Origin: Streptococcus infantis SK970
GTDB lineage: Bacteria; Bacillota; Bacilli; Lactobacillales; Streptococcaceae
NCBI GenBank assembly: GCA_000223255.2
Contig: AFUT01000003.1
Span: 124,001 to 188,000 of the forward strand
Reading direction: 5' to 3'
Length of the DNA: 64,000 bases
Each line of letters opens with the position of its first letter. The first letter of the stretch is position 1. The position numbers were made by a program, and so were the translations under genes. Positions 41,921-53,417 of this stretch are shown piece by piece. The notes below the pieces were generated by a model. That model saw nothing but the letters and a program-made list of their open reading frames with translations, had not been told where the DNA came from and made no database searches.

Positions 41921-44003
41921 TTATTTAATCTTTTCTTCCTCGTAGTCACCATTACTACATACAATTTGTTTGCCGCCACCACGGATTTTTTTCTCCATGA
42001 GGAAGTGACCACATTTAGGACAATCACGTCCAACAGGTTTATCCCAAGAAGTAAAATCACATTCTGGATAACGATTACATCCATAGAAAATACGATTACG
42101 TTTGGTTTTCGTTCGATGATTTGCCCTTTATGACAATTTGGACATGTAACACCGATTTCTTTAACAATGGCTTGCGTATGTCGACAATCTGGGAAATTGC
42201 TACATGCGTAAAACTTACCGAAGCGTCCAATCTTAATTACCATAGGACTACCACAAACTTCACAGTCAAATCCAGCTGGCTCATCCTTGATTTGAATTTT
42301 TTCCATCTCTGCTTCAGCTTTTGCGACCTCTTTAGAGAATGGTTTGTAAAATTCATCAATAACCCGTTGCCACTCTTCTTTTCCGACCTCAACATCGTCC
42401 AGTTTACCTTCCATTTCAGCGGTAAATTTCACGTTAACAATGTCTGGGAAGTATTCAACAATCAGCTTGTTAACGACTTGACCTAGTTCAGTTGGTTCAA
42501 AGCGTTTAGATGCTAGTCTTACATAGTAACGTTTTTGGATTGTTTCAATGGTTGGAGCATAGGTAGATGGACGTCCAACTCCGTTTTCTTCCAAGGTCTT
42601 TATCAAAGTAGCCTCAGAATATCGTGCCGGTGGTTGTGTGAAATGTTGTTCAGGTTTGCTATTGACCTGTTTGACCACATCTCCTACTTCCATATCAGGC
42701 AGCATCTTATTTTTATCAGAATCGTTGTAAATGGCTAAATAACCATCAAACTTAACCTGACTACCATTCGCCACGAATTGAACACCGTTTTGCGAAAGTT
42801 TAACAGCCATGGTATCAAAAATTGCACCAGTCATTTGACTCGCTACAAAGCGGTTCCAGATAAGGGTATAAAGTTTTAGCTGGTCTTTATCCAAATACTT
42901 AGCAATTTTCTCAGGTGTATTAAAGACACTTGAAGGGCGAATAGCTTCGTGGGCGTCTTGAGCGCCAGAGGCATTTTTTACCTTGCTACCATGTTTAGAA
43001 TACTTACTACCAAAACGTTCATTGATATAGCTTGCTGCTTCATTCTGAGCAACTGGACTGATACGAGTAGAATCCGTACGCATATAGGTGATCAAACCTT
43101 GGACACCTGTACCAATATTGATTCCTTCATAGAGTTGCTGAGCAACCATCATAGTCTTTCGAGTACGGAAGTTAATCTTGTTAGCAGCATCCATCTGCAT
43201 AGAAGAGGTTGTATATGGAAGAGGAGCATTGCGCTTTCTTTCCTTTTTATCTACTTGATCAACTGTAAAATCCTTGCTGTTCAAATGAGATAAAACTTTT
43301 TTGACTTCATCATTGGTAGTCAACTTCATCTTCTTGCCATTCATTCCATAAAAAGAAGCTTGGAACTGCTTGGTTCCCTTTTTAAAGGTACCATCAATAG
43401 TCCAATACTCTTCTGGTTGAAAGGCATTGATTTCATTTTCACGATCAATGATTAGCTTAAGAGCAACAGACTGAACACGTCCTGCTGATAAGCCTTTTTT
43501 GACCTTTTTCCATAAAATTGGTGAAATAGAATAACCAACCAAGCGGTCCAAGACACGACGGGCTTGTTGGGCATCCACCAAATCCATATCAATCTTACGA
43601 GGTTCTTTAAAGGCATTTTTTACCGCATCCTTGGTAATCTCGTTGAAAACAACACGGTTGGTATCATTCTCGTCTAGATCTAAAATATGCGCTAAGTGCC
43701 AAGAAATAGCCTCCCCTTCGCGGTCCGGGTCACTTGCAAGAAAGACTTTATCAGCTTTCTTAGCTTCTTTTTCAAATCATTGATGAGAGGACCTTTCCCA
43801 CGAATATTGATATATTGCGGTTCGTAATTATTTTCCACGTCAACTGACATACTTGATTTTTTCAAATCACGAATATGTCCTACGCTGGCTAAAACCTTAT
43901 AATTACGTCCTAGATATTTTTCAATCGTTTTCGCCTTAGCAGGCGACTCCACGATTACAAGATTTTTTTACTTGTTGATTTTTTTCTTTGTTGCCGTAGC
44001 CAC
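41921..44003 (-). CDS. topA: DNA topoisomerase I, four apparent frameshift sites
   Basis: Type IA topoisomerase that relaxes negative supercoils. TOPRIM residues are in [16 protein letters not shown] and, after restoration, [12 protein letters not shown]. The active-site Tyr is in [11 protein letters not shown]. Zinc-finger repeats ([22 protein letters not shown]) end the protein. The frame must be restored at 43963-43969, 43979-43985, 43768-43772 and 42106-42109, all T runs. Adding two A at 43979-43985 and one at each of the others gives 695 residues, the size expected in streptococci. The start is GTG at 44003 (MATATKK). It is normally essential, so the breaks are most likely errors. Confidence 0.92.
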
Positions 44004-44123
44004 AGTATCACACCTTTTCAAAGTAATTAAACTTTATAAAGTGTAAACCATTTTTAAAAACCTGTCAAGACTTAACTCCCATATAATAGAAGAAAAGTTT
44101 GCTAGATGAAATCATTTCATTCA

Positions 44124-44987
44124 TTAAAATTCAAATTCTGCTAGTATATCCTGCCCACATGTTGCTAACTTGGCTCCTTCTTGAATCAAATGATGACAAC
44201 CATCTGAACGCCCATCTAAAATGGAACCTGGAATCGCAAAGACATCTCTACCTTCCTCCATAGCACGCTCACAAGTGATTAAGCTACCAGATCTCATTTT
44301 AGCTTCTGCAACGATAACTCCTCGACACAATCCTGCAATAATGCGATTTCTGGCAGGAAAGTGAAATTTCAAGGGTTCTTCCCCTGGTCCGTACTCACTT
44401 AGTATTAAATGATTGTCTCCAATATATTCTTGAAGACGTTTATTGGATCGGGGATAATAGACGTCTAAACCAGTCCCTATCACTGCAATCGTTTTGCCAC
44501 CAGTTTGAAGAATTGACATATGGGCTGCTGTGTCGATTCCTCTAGCAAGACCGCTCACCACAACTAATTCATTCTCCAGTTCTTCGATGACTTTCCGGAC
44601 TGACTTGGTTCCGGTTTGACTACAAGAGCGACTACCTACAACTGCAATCTTCGGTAATTTTAAGAGATTTAAGTCTCCTTTGTAAAAAAGTAATACAGGA
44701 GCATCATAAATTTCACTGAGTGAAATGGGATAAACATCATCCAGAATCGAAAACGACGGGAACTTTGCAAAATCTTTTTGTAGACGTTCCATGCTTTCAA
44801 AAGTCAGTTTATGATATCGCTCCATAAAAACTACTGGATTACGACACTCTGAGGCTTCTGCTATGGTTTCTAAACTCAATTCCTGATCATAAATTTCTCC
44901 GTATTGAAGTACTTTCAGAACCTGCTGATTACTTAAACCTGCTTGCTTTAACTTATAAATCTCGAAATTATCAATCTTAATTTTCAT
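44124..44987 (-). CDS. dprA: DNA processing protein DprA
   Basis: A 287-residue DprA/Smf, which loads RecA on incoming single-stranded DNA during transformation and helps shut off competence. The Rossmann core has IAVVGSRSCSQTGTKSVR, VVSGLARGIDTAAH and IIAGLCRGVIVAEAKMRSGSLIT. The start MKIKIDNFEIYKLK follows AAGGAG by six bases. A ComX box TACGAATA lies about 30 bases upstream, so it is a late competence gene. It lies between dapA and topA. Confidence 0.97.
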   Translation of the reverse strand: MKIKIDNFEIYKLKQAGLSNQQVLKVLQYGEIYDQELSLETIAEASECRNPVVFMERYHKLTFESMERLQKDFAKFPSFSILDDVYPISLSEIYDAPVLLFYKGDLNLLKLPKIAVVGSRSCSQTGTKSVRKVIEELENELVVVSGLARGIDTAAHMSILQTGGKTIAVIGTGLDVYYPRSNKRLQEYIGDNHLILSEYGPGEEPLKFHFPARNRIIAGLCRGVIVAEAKMRSGSLITCERAMEEGRDVFAIPGSILDGRSDGCHHLIQEGAKLATCGQDILAEFEF

Positions 44988-45017
44988 GATCGACTCCTTT
45001 TTCTCTCTCTATTTAAC

Positions 45018-45025
45018 TATTCGTA
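45018..45025 (-). promoter_or_regulatory. ComX (SigX) box of dprA
   Basis: Minus strand TTTTTTACGAATAG contains TACGAATA, the combox/cin-box recognised by the competence sigma factor, 31 bases before the dprA ATG. No ordinary sigma-A promoter is obvious here. Confidence 0.9.
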
Positions 45026-45031
45026 AAAAAG

Positions 45032-45061
45032 AAAAAACTCCCAACAATTTTACTTGTTAGG
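45032..45061 (-). terminator. dapA terminator
   Basis: CCTAACAA pairs with TTGTTGGG and is followed by six T on the minus strand, just upstream of the dprA ComX box. Confidence 0.85.
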
Positions 45062-45085
45062 AAATTTCTTTTTATATTTGTTATC

Positions 45086-46021
45086 TTAATAATCAGGTCG
45101 AAGAACTCCAGTGACAGTCGCTTTAGTTGCTTCGTAGTCTCCGTCAATAACAACTTTGATAATGCGTTTAGCATCTTCTTCAGGCGTAGGAACCAATGGT
45201 AGGCGCGTTGGACCAGCTTCAAATCCCATATAGTTGAGGACTGCCTTAACAGGTGCAGGACTTGGGTATGAGAAGAGAGCATTAACCTTGGGAATAAATT
45301 TACGTTGAATAGCTGCCGCTTTCTTCATATCACTTTCTTCAATCGCAGTGAACATTTCATACATCTCATCCCCATTTGTGTGGGAAGCAACAGAGATAAC
45401 CCCGTCAGCACCAAGGTTCATAGCATGGAAAGCATCTCCATCTTCACCAGTATAGATCAGGAATTCTTCAGGTTTGTGCTCAATCAAATAAGCCATATTT
45501 GCAAGGCTAGTACATTCCTTGACACCAATGATATTTGGATGTTCCGCTAAGCGAAGCATGGTTTCTGGAGTCAATTCGACAACCACACGTCCTGGAATGT
45601 TATAAATGATAATAGGTAAATCTGATGCATCGGCAATAGCTTTAAAGTGCTGGTACATCCCTTCTTGAGAAGGTTTGTTGTAGTAGGGAACAATCGCGAG
45701 GCCAGCCGCAAAGCCTCCAAATTCTGCCACTTCTTTGACGAACTCGATAGAGTCGCGAGTATCGTTAGTACCAACACCCGCAATTAAAGGAACTCGGCCG
45801 TTAACAACCTTTTGTACAGCTGCAAACAACTGCAACTCCTCATCGTGAGTAAGAGTCGGACTCTCAGCTGTCGTCCCCGCCAAGAGAATACCATCAGTAT
45901 GATGTGCCAATAAATGTTCAATTAACTTTGGAATGGCATCGAAATTGATAGAGCCATCTTCATGAAAAGGAGTGATAAAAGCCGTAATAATTTTACAATC
46001 TTTTAAATCTTGATAAGACAT
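45086..46021 (-). CDS. dapA: 4-hydroxy-tetrahydrodipicolinate synthase
   Basis: A 311-residue DapA condensing pyruvate and aspartate semialdehyde for lysine and peptidoglycan. The Schiff-base Lys is in IIGVKECTS and the Tyr in [24 protein letters not shown] is also typical. The start is the ATG at 46021 ([15 protein letters not shown]) with AGAAAGG upstream. The frame is open for a further 55 codons into the repeat element, but that extension has no family counterpart. asd lies upstream in the same direction, supplying the substrate. Confidence 0.97.
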   Translation of the reverse strand: MSYQDLKDCKIITAFITPFHEDGSINFDAIPKLIEHLLAHHTDGILLAGTTAESPTLTHDEELQLFAAVQKVVNGRVPLIAGVGTNDTRDSIEFVKEVAEFGGFAAGLAIVPYYNKPSQEGMYQHFKAIADASDLPIIIYNIPGRVVVELTPETMLRLAEHPNIIGVKECTSLANMAYLIEHKPEEFLIYTGEDGDAFHAMNLGADGVISVASHTNGDEMYEMFTAIEESDMKKAAAIQRKFIPKVNALFSYPSPAPVKAVLNYMGFEAGPTRLPLVPTPEEDAKRIIKVVIDGDYEATKATVTGVLRPDY

Positions 46022-46039
46022 TCTATAAAACCTTTCTCT

Positions 46040-46318
46040 AAATAAGAAAGAGGCTGGGGCATACTTGCCTTTGCCTCCTGTTCTGTTCGTAAAATAAGTA
46101 GAATCGCTAGATAGCGAAGGAGAAATCAAACTCTTCGAGTTAATGATTTCTGTTTCATAACGCAGTGGTTGATTGGAACTACTCACGTTTGCAACATTCG
46201 TACTTCCTAATCAACTGTGTGGGGCACTAAAAAGGTCCTGCGGACCTTTTTTGCCCGAGCCTTAAATCCAAATAGCGAGGAAGAAATCAAACTCTTCGAG
46301 TTAATGATTTCTGTTTTG
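46040..46318 (-). repeat. Multi-hairpin intergenic repeat, copy 1, with an internal 45-base direct duplication
   Basis: The whole 301-base asd-dapA gap is filled by palindromes. A unit with AGAAATCATTAACTCG and its inverted partner occurs twice (46111-46155 and 46272-46316, near identical over 45 bases). Between them are a strong two-way hairpin AAAAGGTCC/GGACCTTTT and a long stem CACAGTTGATT/AATCAACCACTG, and the element ends CCCAGCCTCTTTCTTA. The same modules appear at 61752-61932. There is no gene here. Confidence 0.75.
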
Positions 46319-46322
46319 CTCC

Positions 46323-47399
46323 CTATTTCAATACAAACTTCAACTCATTTGTTGGGCGAACCAAACCACGTTCATGAAGGGTTTCTGCAATTTGAACTGA
46401 GTTCCAAGCAGCACCCTTGAGAAGGTTATCTGAAACCACCCACATATGAATTCCCTTTTCTGCATCCAAGTCTTTACGGATACGTCCAACGAATGTATCA
46501 CGTGAACCTACAGCATTGACTGCTTGAGGGTAGATTTGGTGGGCAACATCGTCTTCAAGAACTGCACCTGGAAAGGCAGCAATAGCTGCTTTCACTTCTT
46601 CGATAGGTGCTACCTCTTTTGTTTCAATATAAACAGACTCAGAGTGAGCTGACAAAACTGGAATACGTACACATGTTGCTGATACGGCAATGCTATCGTC
46701 TTCCATGATTTTCTTAGTTTCGTTTGTCATCTTCATTTCTTCGTATGTGTAGTCATTATCAGTGAAGACGTCGATTTGAGGAAGAGCATTAAAAGCAATT
46801 GGATAGTGTTTCTTGTCTCCACCTGATGGCAAGATTTCCGCATGCAAATCACGTGGATTTACACCATCATTTAAAACTTCACGTAATTCACGTTGAGTTT
46901 CAAGAATGGCTCCCATACCAGCGCCTGAAACTGCTTGGTAAGTTGAAACGATGATACGGTCTAAGCCCCATTTTTGACGAACTGGTTCAAGTGCTACCAT
47001 CATTTGGATCGTTGAACAGTTTGGACATGAGATAATTCCGTTGTGAGCATCAAGAGCGTGAGCATTGACCTCAGGTACTACCAATGGTACATCAGGATTT
47101 TGACGGAAGTAAGAAGTGTTATCTACTACTACTGCCCCTGCTTTAACAGCATAAGGTGCGTATTTTGCAGAAGTTGAACCTCCAGCTGAGAAAAGGGCAA
47201 TATCAACCCCTTCAAAAGCATCTTCTGTTGTTTCTTCAATGGTCACATCTTGACCTTTGAATTGCAAGACCTTTCCTGCAGAACGTGCAGACGCAAGGTA
47301 ACGAATCTTATCGATTGGAAGAGTTGATTCTTCCAACATTTTGATCATTTGAGCACCAACGGCACCTGTAGCACCGACAACAGCAACTGTATATCCCAT
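46323..47399 (-). CDS. asd: Aspartate-semialdehyde dehydrogenase
   Basis: A 358-residue Asd, reducing aspartyl phosphate to aspartate semialdehyde for lysine, threonine, methionine and cell wall. The NADP loop [12 protein letters not shown] is at residues 6-17. The catalytic Cys is in [14 protein letters not shown], and the His lies in the [14 protein letters not shown] region. It has its own promoter with a CodY-like box. dapA follows after the repeat element. Confidence 0.97.
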   Translation of the reverse strand: MGYTVAVVGATGAVGAQMIKMLEESTLPIDKIRYLASARSAGKVLQFKGQDVTIEETTEDAFEGVDIALFSAGGSTSAKYAPYAVKAGAVVVDNTSYFRQNPDVPLVVPEVNAHALDAHNGIISCPNCSTIQMMVALEPVRQKWGLDRIIVSTYQAVSGAGMGAILETQRELREVLNDGVNPRDLHAEILPSGGDKKHYPIAFNALPQIDVFTDNDYTYEEMKMTNETKKIMEDDSIAVSATCVRIPVLSAHSESVYIETKEVAPIEEVKAAIAAFPGAVLEDDVAHQIYPQAVNAVGSRDTFVGRIRKDLDAEKGIHMWVVSDNLLKGAAWNSVQIAETLHERGLVRPTNELKFVLK

Positions 47400-47415
47400 A
47401 ACAAACCTCTTTTGG

Positions 47416-47473
47416 AATTTTCTAAAAATTTCTATAATAGAGACATTATACTACTTTTTGGAGGAATTGAAAA
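47416..47473 (-). promoter_or_regulatory. asd promoter with downstream CodY-like box
   Basis: TTTTCA (47468-47473) and TATAAT (47445-47450), 17 bases apart on the minus strand. AATTTTTAGAAAATT (47416-47430) matches the CodY consensus at 14 of 15 positions and lies about 9-23 bases downstream of the expected start site, a repressing position. Confidence 0.75.
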
Positions 47474-47507
47474 GTCTTTACCTAATCTATTTTCTGAAAT
47501 TGACAAG

Positions 47508-47537
47508 AAAAAAGACTCGCTATCTTTAGCGAAGCCT
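47508..47537 (-). terminator. srtA terminator
   Basis: CTTCGCTA pairs with TAGCGAGTC, followed by six T on the minus strand, between srtA and asd. Confidence 0.75.
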
Positions 47538-47555
47538 TTTCTTCAATCTTACTGA

Positions 47556-48301
47556 TTAATATCTTTGTTTATAAGGTTTATTAAATGCAGCGATTACATC
47601 TGACGGAGTTTCTGAATAAGGTTTGATATCTTTTAAGTCTCCTTTTACGATAATTCGTTCGGTTGCATCATAGTCTACGCAAGTCACCAAGGTAATTTCA
47701 TTGATACCTTCACGATCATCAATTTCATCAACACGATCTGGTGTTACATGTTTCACTTCACGAATTTCATAGGTATAAACTTTATCCTTATCCGTCAAAT
47801 AAATCTTCATACCTGCCTTAGCATTAACCAATGGTGAGAAAAGCATTTGGCTTGCATTTTCAGCTGTAAAGATATGGTGACTAGCTAGAGAATAATTTCC
47901 CTCACCCATTTTTTGATCTGGTTTCATGGTTCCAGCTCCGTAGAACAAGTTTACATTGTCTAAACCTTTAAAGATTGGCAAGTTGATTTCTACTTCAGGA
48001 ATTGCAATTCCACCTATAACAGGCAACTGTTGTGCATCCCATTGGGCTGATAAAACAGCCTCTGAAGAAATAGACTTCACGGAATTAAAATCGAAATTTC
48101 CTTCTGCACCGTTGTTCTCCTCAAGCTTCTCTTTTGAAACCTGACTAACTTGATACTTATTCGTATTCCATACCATGAAAATATTGCGGATCTTCGAATT
48201 AAAAATCAAGGCTAAAGATAAAAGGATTAGAAAGCCAGCCAAAATGTTAATCAGCAGATTCTTACGCTTATTTTTTTACTTTTTGTTCTTTTTCGAGACA
48301 T
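47556..48301 (-). CDS. srtA: Sortase A, apparent frameshift
   Basis: Class A sortase that anchors LPXTG surface proteins to peptidoglycan. A basic N-terminus ([10 protein letters not shown]) and one membrane anchor (AGFLILLSLALIF) precede the catalytic barrel. The triad is His in LASHHIF, Cys in LVTCVDYDATERIIV and the Arg in TERIIVKG. The N-terminus is out of frame until one A is added to the seven-T run at 48271-48277, giving 248 residues. The start overlaps the gyrA stop by one base (TAATG), a conserved streptococcal arrangement. Confidence 0.95.
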
Positions 48302-50769
48302 TATTCTTCACTTTCTGTTTCGTTTTCTGGCCCAACTTCTTCTTTCTCAGCTGCTGCAACTGTTGTAAAGGTCACAATCTTAGCATTTTCATCCAAACGC
48401 ATCACTTTAACTCCCATAGTTGAACGTCCTGTTTGTGAAATATTGGCAACATTTGTTCGAATCATAACACCAGTGTCTGTGATGACCATCAAGTCTTCGT
48501 CACCTTTTACTGTGAGTAGGCCGGCAAGTCGACCGTTTTTATCAGTAATATTAGCGGTTTTCATCCCTTTACCAGCACGGCCCTTAGTTGGATATTCAGT
48601 CGCAACTGTACGCTTACCGTATCCTTTTTCAGTAATGATAAGGACTTCATCTTGGTCAGTAATCACTCTCGCTCCAACCACCGCATCCCCTTCACGAAGG
48701 TTAACCCCTTTAACACCTGTAGCGCTACGGCTCATGCTACGAACCAAAGACTGATTGAAACGAACAGCATATCCTAATTTGGTACCGATAATGATGTCTG
48801 TATCTTCTTCGGTTAGCAAGACATTAATCAACTCATCCTCATCTTTCAAATTCAAGGCTTTAAGACCATTTTGACGGATATTAGCAAATTCTTTTACACT
48901 TGTTCTCTTGACAATACCCTGACGAGTTGTAAAGAAGAGGTAAGCATCATCACTACGTTCTGATTCGACATTAATGATAGTTTGGATGCTTTCTCCCTCA
49001 TCCAGTTTCAAGAGGTTAACTACAGGCAATCCCTTGGCTGTACGACCGTATTCTGGGATTTCATAACCTTTCAAACGATAGACACGACCTTTGTTGGTAA
49101 AGAAGAGCAGGTGATCATGGGTGCTGGTAGAAACCAACTCACGGACAAAGTCATCATCCTTGACTCCTGTTCCCTGTACGCCGCGTCCACCACGTTTTTG
49201 TGCAGTAAACTCGTCTTGGTCTAAACGTTTGATATAACCTTTATTTGATAGAGTGATTAGAACATCAGACTCTTCAATCAAGTCTTCGTCTTCAAGCGTC
49301 AAGACTTCACCAACCATTAATTCCGTACGGCGTTTATCTCCAAACTTGCGTTTGACTTCATCCAATTCTTCCTTGATGATTTGGGCAACACGTTCTGGTT
49401 TTGCAAGAATGTCCGCTAAGTCGGCAATCAAAGCAATAAGTTCATCATACTCAGATTGTATCTTATCACGTTCCAAACCTGTCAAACGACGGAGACGCAT
49501 ATCAAGAATAGCTTGACTTTGACGTTCAGAAAGCTTGAACTTGCTCATCAATTCTGCTTGAGCTTCTTCATCAGTCTCGCTTGCACGGATGATACGAATG
49601 ACTTCATCAATGTGATCCAAAGCAATCAAGAGACCTTCTAAAATGTGGGCGCGTGCTTCAGCTTTTTCTTTATCAAATTGAGTACGGCGAGTCACAACTT
49701 CTTTTTGGTGCTCAATGTATGCATCCAAGATTTGACGAAGAGACAAAATTTTGGGAACACCATTTTGAATGGCAAGCATATTAAAACCAAAGCTAGTCTG
49801 CATTTGAGTCATCTTGAATAGGTTATTCAAAATAACGTTAGCCGATGCGTCACGTCTAACTTCTATAACAAAGCGGACACCCTCACGGTTAGATTCATCA
49901 CGAACAGCTGTAATTCCATCGATACGTTTTTCCTGAACTAAGCGCACAATATGCTCATGAACTTTAGTCTTATTAACCATATACGGGAATTCTGTAACAA
50001 CAATACGCTCACGACCAGTTTTTGTTTCCTCAATTTCAGTACGAGAACGAAGAACAATCGAGCCTTTACCAGTTTCATAAGCCTTATGGATACCTGATCT
50101 ACCCATGACAAGGGCTCCGGTTGGGAAATCGGGACCAGGTAAGACTTCCATCAAATCTTTGGTAGTGACCTCTGGATTGTCCATAACTAGTTTAACAGCA
50201 TCTATAGTCTCACCTAAATTATGAGGTGGAATATTGGTTGCCATACCAACAGCAATACCAGTCGCTCCATTAACTAGAAGATTTGGGAAACGTGCTGGCA
50301 ACACCATCGGTTCACGCTCGTTGGCATCATAGTTATCAACAAAATCAACGGTATTTTTATTGATATCGCGAAGCATTTCAAGAGCAATCTTGCTCATACG
50401 TGCTTCGGTATAACGTTGCGCGGCAGCACCATCACCGTCCATAGAACCAAAGTTACCGTGCCCATCTACAAGCATGTAGCGGTAGCTCCACCATTGAGCC
50501 ATACGAACCATAGCTTCGTAGATAGATGAATCTCCGTGTGGGTGGTATTTACCCATGACGTCCCCTGTAATACGGGCAGATTTCTTATGAGGTTTATCAG
50601 GCGTAACTCCTAATTCATTCATTCCGTACAAAATACGACGATGAACAGGTTTCAACCCATCACGAACATCAGGAAGAGCACGCGATACGATTACACTCAT
50701 GGCATAGTCGATAAAGCTAGTCTTCATCTCCTTAGTCAGATTGACATTCACTAAATTTTTATCTTGCAT
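48301..50769 (-). CDS. gyrA: DNA gyrase subunit A
   Basis: An 822-residue GyrA counted from [15 protein letters not shown], the start that gives the usual streptococcal numbering; an upstream ATG five codons earlier is possible. The active-site Tyr is in [11 protein letters not shown]. The quinolone region [13 protein letters not shown] has Ser81 and Glu85, the wild-type residues. The beta-pinwheel C-terminal domain has the [10 protein letters not shown] GyrA box, and the tail is acidic. No frameshift despite the length. srtA is coupled downstream; ldh is divergent upstream. Confidence 0.98.
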   Translation of the reverse strand: MQDKNLVNVNLTKEMKTSFIDYAMSVIVSRALPDVRDGLKPVHRRILYGMNELGVTPDKPHKKSARITGDVMGKYHPHGDSSIYEAMVRMAQWWSYRYMLVDGHGNFGSMDGDGAAAQRYTEARMSKIALEMLRDINKNTVDFVDNYDANEREPMVLPARFPNLLVNGATGIAVGMATNIPPHNLGETIDAVKLVMDNPEVTTKDLMEVLPGPDFPTGALVMGRSGIHKAYETGKGSIVLRSRTEIEETKTGRERIVVTEFPYMVNKTKVHEHIVRLVQEKRIDGITAVRDESNREGVRFVIEVRRDASANVILNNLFKMTQMQTSFGFNMLAIQNGVPKILSLRQILDAYIEHQKEVVTRRTQFDKEKAEARAHILEGLLIALDHIDEVIRIIRASETDEEAQAELMSKFKLSERQSQAILDMRLRRLTGLERDKIQSEYDELIALIADLADILAKPERVAQIIKEELDEVKRKFGDKRRTELMVGEVLTLEDEDLIEESDVLITLSNKGYIKRLDQDEFTAQKRGGRGVQGTGVKDDDFVRELVSTSTHDHLLFFTNKGRVYRLKGYEIPEYGRTAKGLPVVNLLKLDEGESIQTIINVESERSDDAYLFFTTRQGIVKRTSVKEFANIRQNGLKALNLKDEDELINVLLTEEDTDIIIGTKLGYAVRFNQSLVRSMSRSATGVKGVNLREGDAVVGARVITDQDEVLIITEKGYGKRTVATEYPTKGRAGKGMKTANITDKNGRLAGLLTVKGDEDLMVITDTGVMIRTNVANISQTGRSTMGVKVMRLDENAKIVTFTTVAAAEKEEVGPENETESEE

Positions 50770-50848
50770 TAACAAATGCCTCATTTCACTATTAGTAACT
50801 AGATATATTATACCATAGTTTGGACTATTTTACAGTCTAACAACACGT

Positions 50849-50915
50849 GTAAAACGTTTACATATTTATCCCGAAGGTATATCCGTGACAAAGCTTAGCA
50901 AAAGTGATAGAATGA
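50849..50915 (+). promoter_or_regulatory. ldh promoter with upstream cre-like palindrome
   Basis: GTGACA (50887-50892) and TAGAAT (50910-50915) have a 17-base spacer. GTAAAACGTTTACA (50849-50862) fits the cre consensus at 12 of 14 positions, centred about 66 bases before the expected start site. That position suits activation by CcpA, as described for ldh of lactic acid bacteria, rather than repression. Confidence 0.75.
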
Positions 50916-51949
<1,034 letters not shown>

Positions 51950-51971
51950 TTCAATTAAATTTTAAAAAAAG

Positions 51972-52004
51972 AAATGTCTAGACAAAACAGTCTAGACATT
52001 TTTT
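51972..52004. terminator. Terminator between convergent ldh and tlpA-like genes
   Basis: AAATGTCTAGAC pairs with GTCTAGACATTT and ends in six T on the plus strand; it can also serve the convergent minus-strand gene. Confidence 0.88.
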
Positions 52005-52010
52005 ATAACG

Positions 52011-52572
52011 TTAATCCATTTGTGCAAACGCCGCTTCTGCATCTGCATTACTAATTGCACCTATTTGGATTTTGGCAATTTTACCATTTGAATCAATTAG
52101 AAATTCTGTTGGAATGCTTCGAATCTGATAGGCTTGGAAGGTTGTCGCCTTGGTATCATATAAGACAGGTATATCCTTATAGCCCTGTTCCTCAAACCAT
52201 TTTGGAAATTGGTCTATAGTTTTTTCACCTTGAAGGCCTGGTGCAATAACAGATAATATTTCAAAATCACGATCTTCTTTTGCAGCAAGTTCCATTAGTT
52301 CTGGCATACTTTTTTTACATGGTCCACACCAAGAAGCCCAGAATTTTAGATAAACTTTTTACCTTTAAAATCAGATAGTTTGACTTCTTTTCCATCCATA
52401 GATTGGAGCGTGAAATCAGGCGCTTCTGCTCCTACAGCTATTTGCTTAACCGTTGCTTGTTGCTGTGTTTGAGTCGTTTGATTTTCCTGACTTGATTCCT
52501 TCTCTTCCTTGCCACAAGCAATCAAAAGAAAGATAGATAAGAAACTAAGTCCAAAATAGATTATTTTTTCAT
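52011..52572 (-). CDS. Thioredoxin-like lipoprotein (TlpA/Etrx type), two apparent frameshifts
   Basis: Restored length 187 residues. The lipoprotein signal MKKIIYFGLSFLSIFLLIAC is followed by a Gln/Thr/Glu-rich linker and a thioredoxin fold with WASWCGPCKKSMPEL, the CxxC reductant centre, and IRSIPTEFLID with the cis-Pro. Breaks at 52564-52569 and 52356-52360 (T runs of six and five) each need one A. It starts 13 bases after ccdA, so CcdA should pass electrons across the membrane to this protein. Surface partners in streptococci include methionine sulfoxide reductases. Resembles pneumococcal Etrx proteins; which paralogue is not clear. Confidence 0.88.
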
Positions 52573-52584
52573 AGATAACTCCTT

Positions 52585-53292
52585 TTATCCTAATATTCCG
52601 GATAAGACATTTAACTGTCCCAACATTAATAAAATTCCCATGAGAATAATTAGTAAACCACCAATTCTTTTCAGTAAGAGTAGGTGAGATTTAATTCTAC
52701 TAAAATAAGGCATGATGAGTCCTGATGCCAAGGCCAATACTAAAAATGGAAGCGCCATTCCAAGAGTATAAACTAGGGTTAATAAGGCCCCTTGAAGAGC
52801 TCCATTTCCTCCTGAGGCAGCTAATGCTAAAATTGAACTTAAAACTGGACCAATACATGGAGTCCAACCAAAGCTGAAGCTAATACCTAATAGAAAGGCT
52901 GATAGATATTTACTTGACTGTTTTTGATCAAATCTTACTGTTTTTTGGAACTCTAATTTTCGTAAATGAAGGATTTCCATCTGATGTAAACCTAGTATGA
53001 TAATAATACCACCCATAACATAACGAAACCAATCAGCATAGAGTAAGTTACCGAGAAATCCTGCTCCAAACCCTAGAATAAAGAAAATTAGAGAGATACC
53101 TGCAATAAAACAGAATGTCCGAATTAATCCTGACCAGGCAACATCTTTACCTAAAAAGCGAAATGTCTTTGACTGCTCTTGATCATCTAACAAAACACCT
53201 GCATAGACTGGTAACAAAGGAAATATGCAGGGAGAAAAAAATGACAAGATACCAGCTAAAAATACAGAGATAAAAAATATAATACTTTCCAA
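52585..53292 (-). CDS. ccdA: Cytochrome c biogenesis/thiol transport protein CcdA
   Basis: A 235-residue DsbD-gamma/CcdA membrane protein with six membrane segments. The two redox Cys are in FFSPCIFPLLPVYAG (first segment) and GWTPCIGPVLSS (fourth segment). It carries reducing equivalents from cytoplasmic thioredoxin to the extracellular thioredoxin-like lipoprotein encoded next. No cytochrome c genes are nearby, so a protein-thiol repair role fits best. Complete, without frameshift. Confidence 0.93.
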   Translation of the reverse strand: MESIIFFISVFLAGILSFFSPCIFPLLPVYAGVLLDDQEQSKTFRFLGKDVAWSGLIRTFCFIAGISLIFFILGFGAGFLGNLLYADWFRYVMGGIIIILGLHQMEILHLRKLEFQKTVRFDQKQSSKYLSAFLLGISFSFGWTPCIGPVLSSILALAASGGNGALQGALLTLVYTLGMALPFLVLALASGLIMPYFSRIKSHLLLLKRIGGLLIILMGILLMLGQLNVLSGILG

Positions 53293-53390
53293 TTAAGAAC
53301 CTTCTTTCATATAGTCATCTTTTATTTTACTATAAAAGAAAACGTTTGTAAGATATCTGCTACGCAAATTTGATTTCAACTTTAACGAAT

Positions 53391-53416
53391 AAAAAAGGAG
53401 CTTAGCTCCCTTTTTT
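53391..53416 (-). terminator. map terminator
   Basis: AAAAAAGGGAGC pairs with GCTCCTTTTTT around a short loop, directly after the map stop. Confidence 0.88.
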
Positions 53417-53417
53417 A

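Noticed and set aside
46022-46186. 55-codon N-terminal extension of DapA
   Set aside because: It is translated from the repeat element, has no family counterpart, and a good ribosome site precedes the ATG at 46021.
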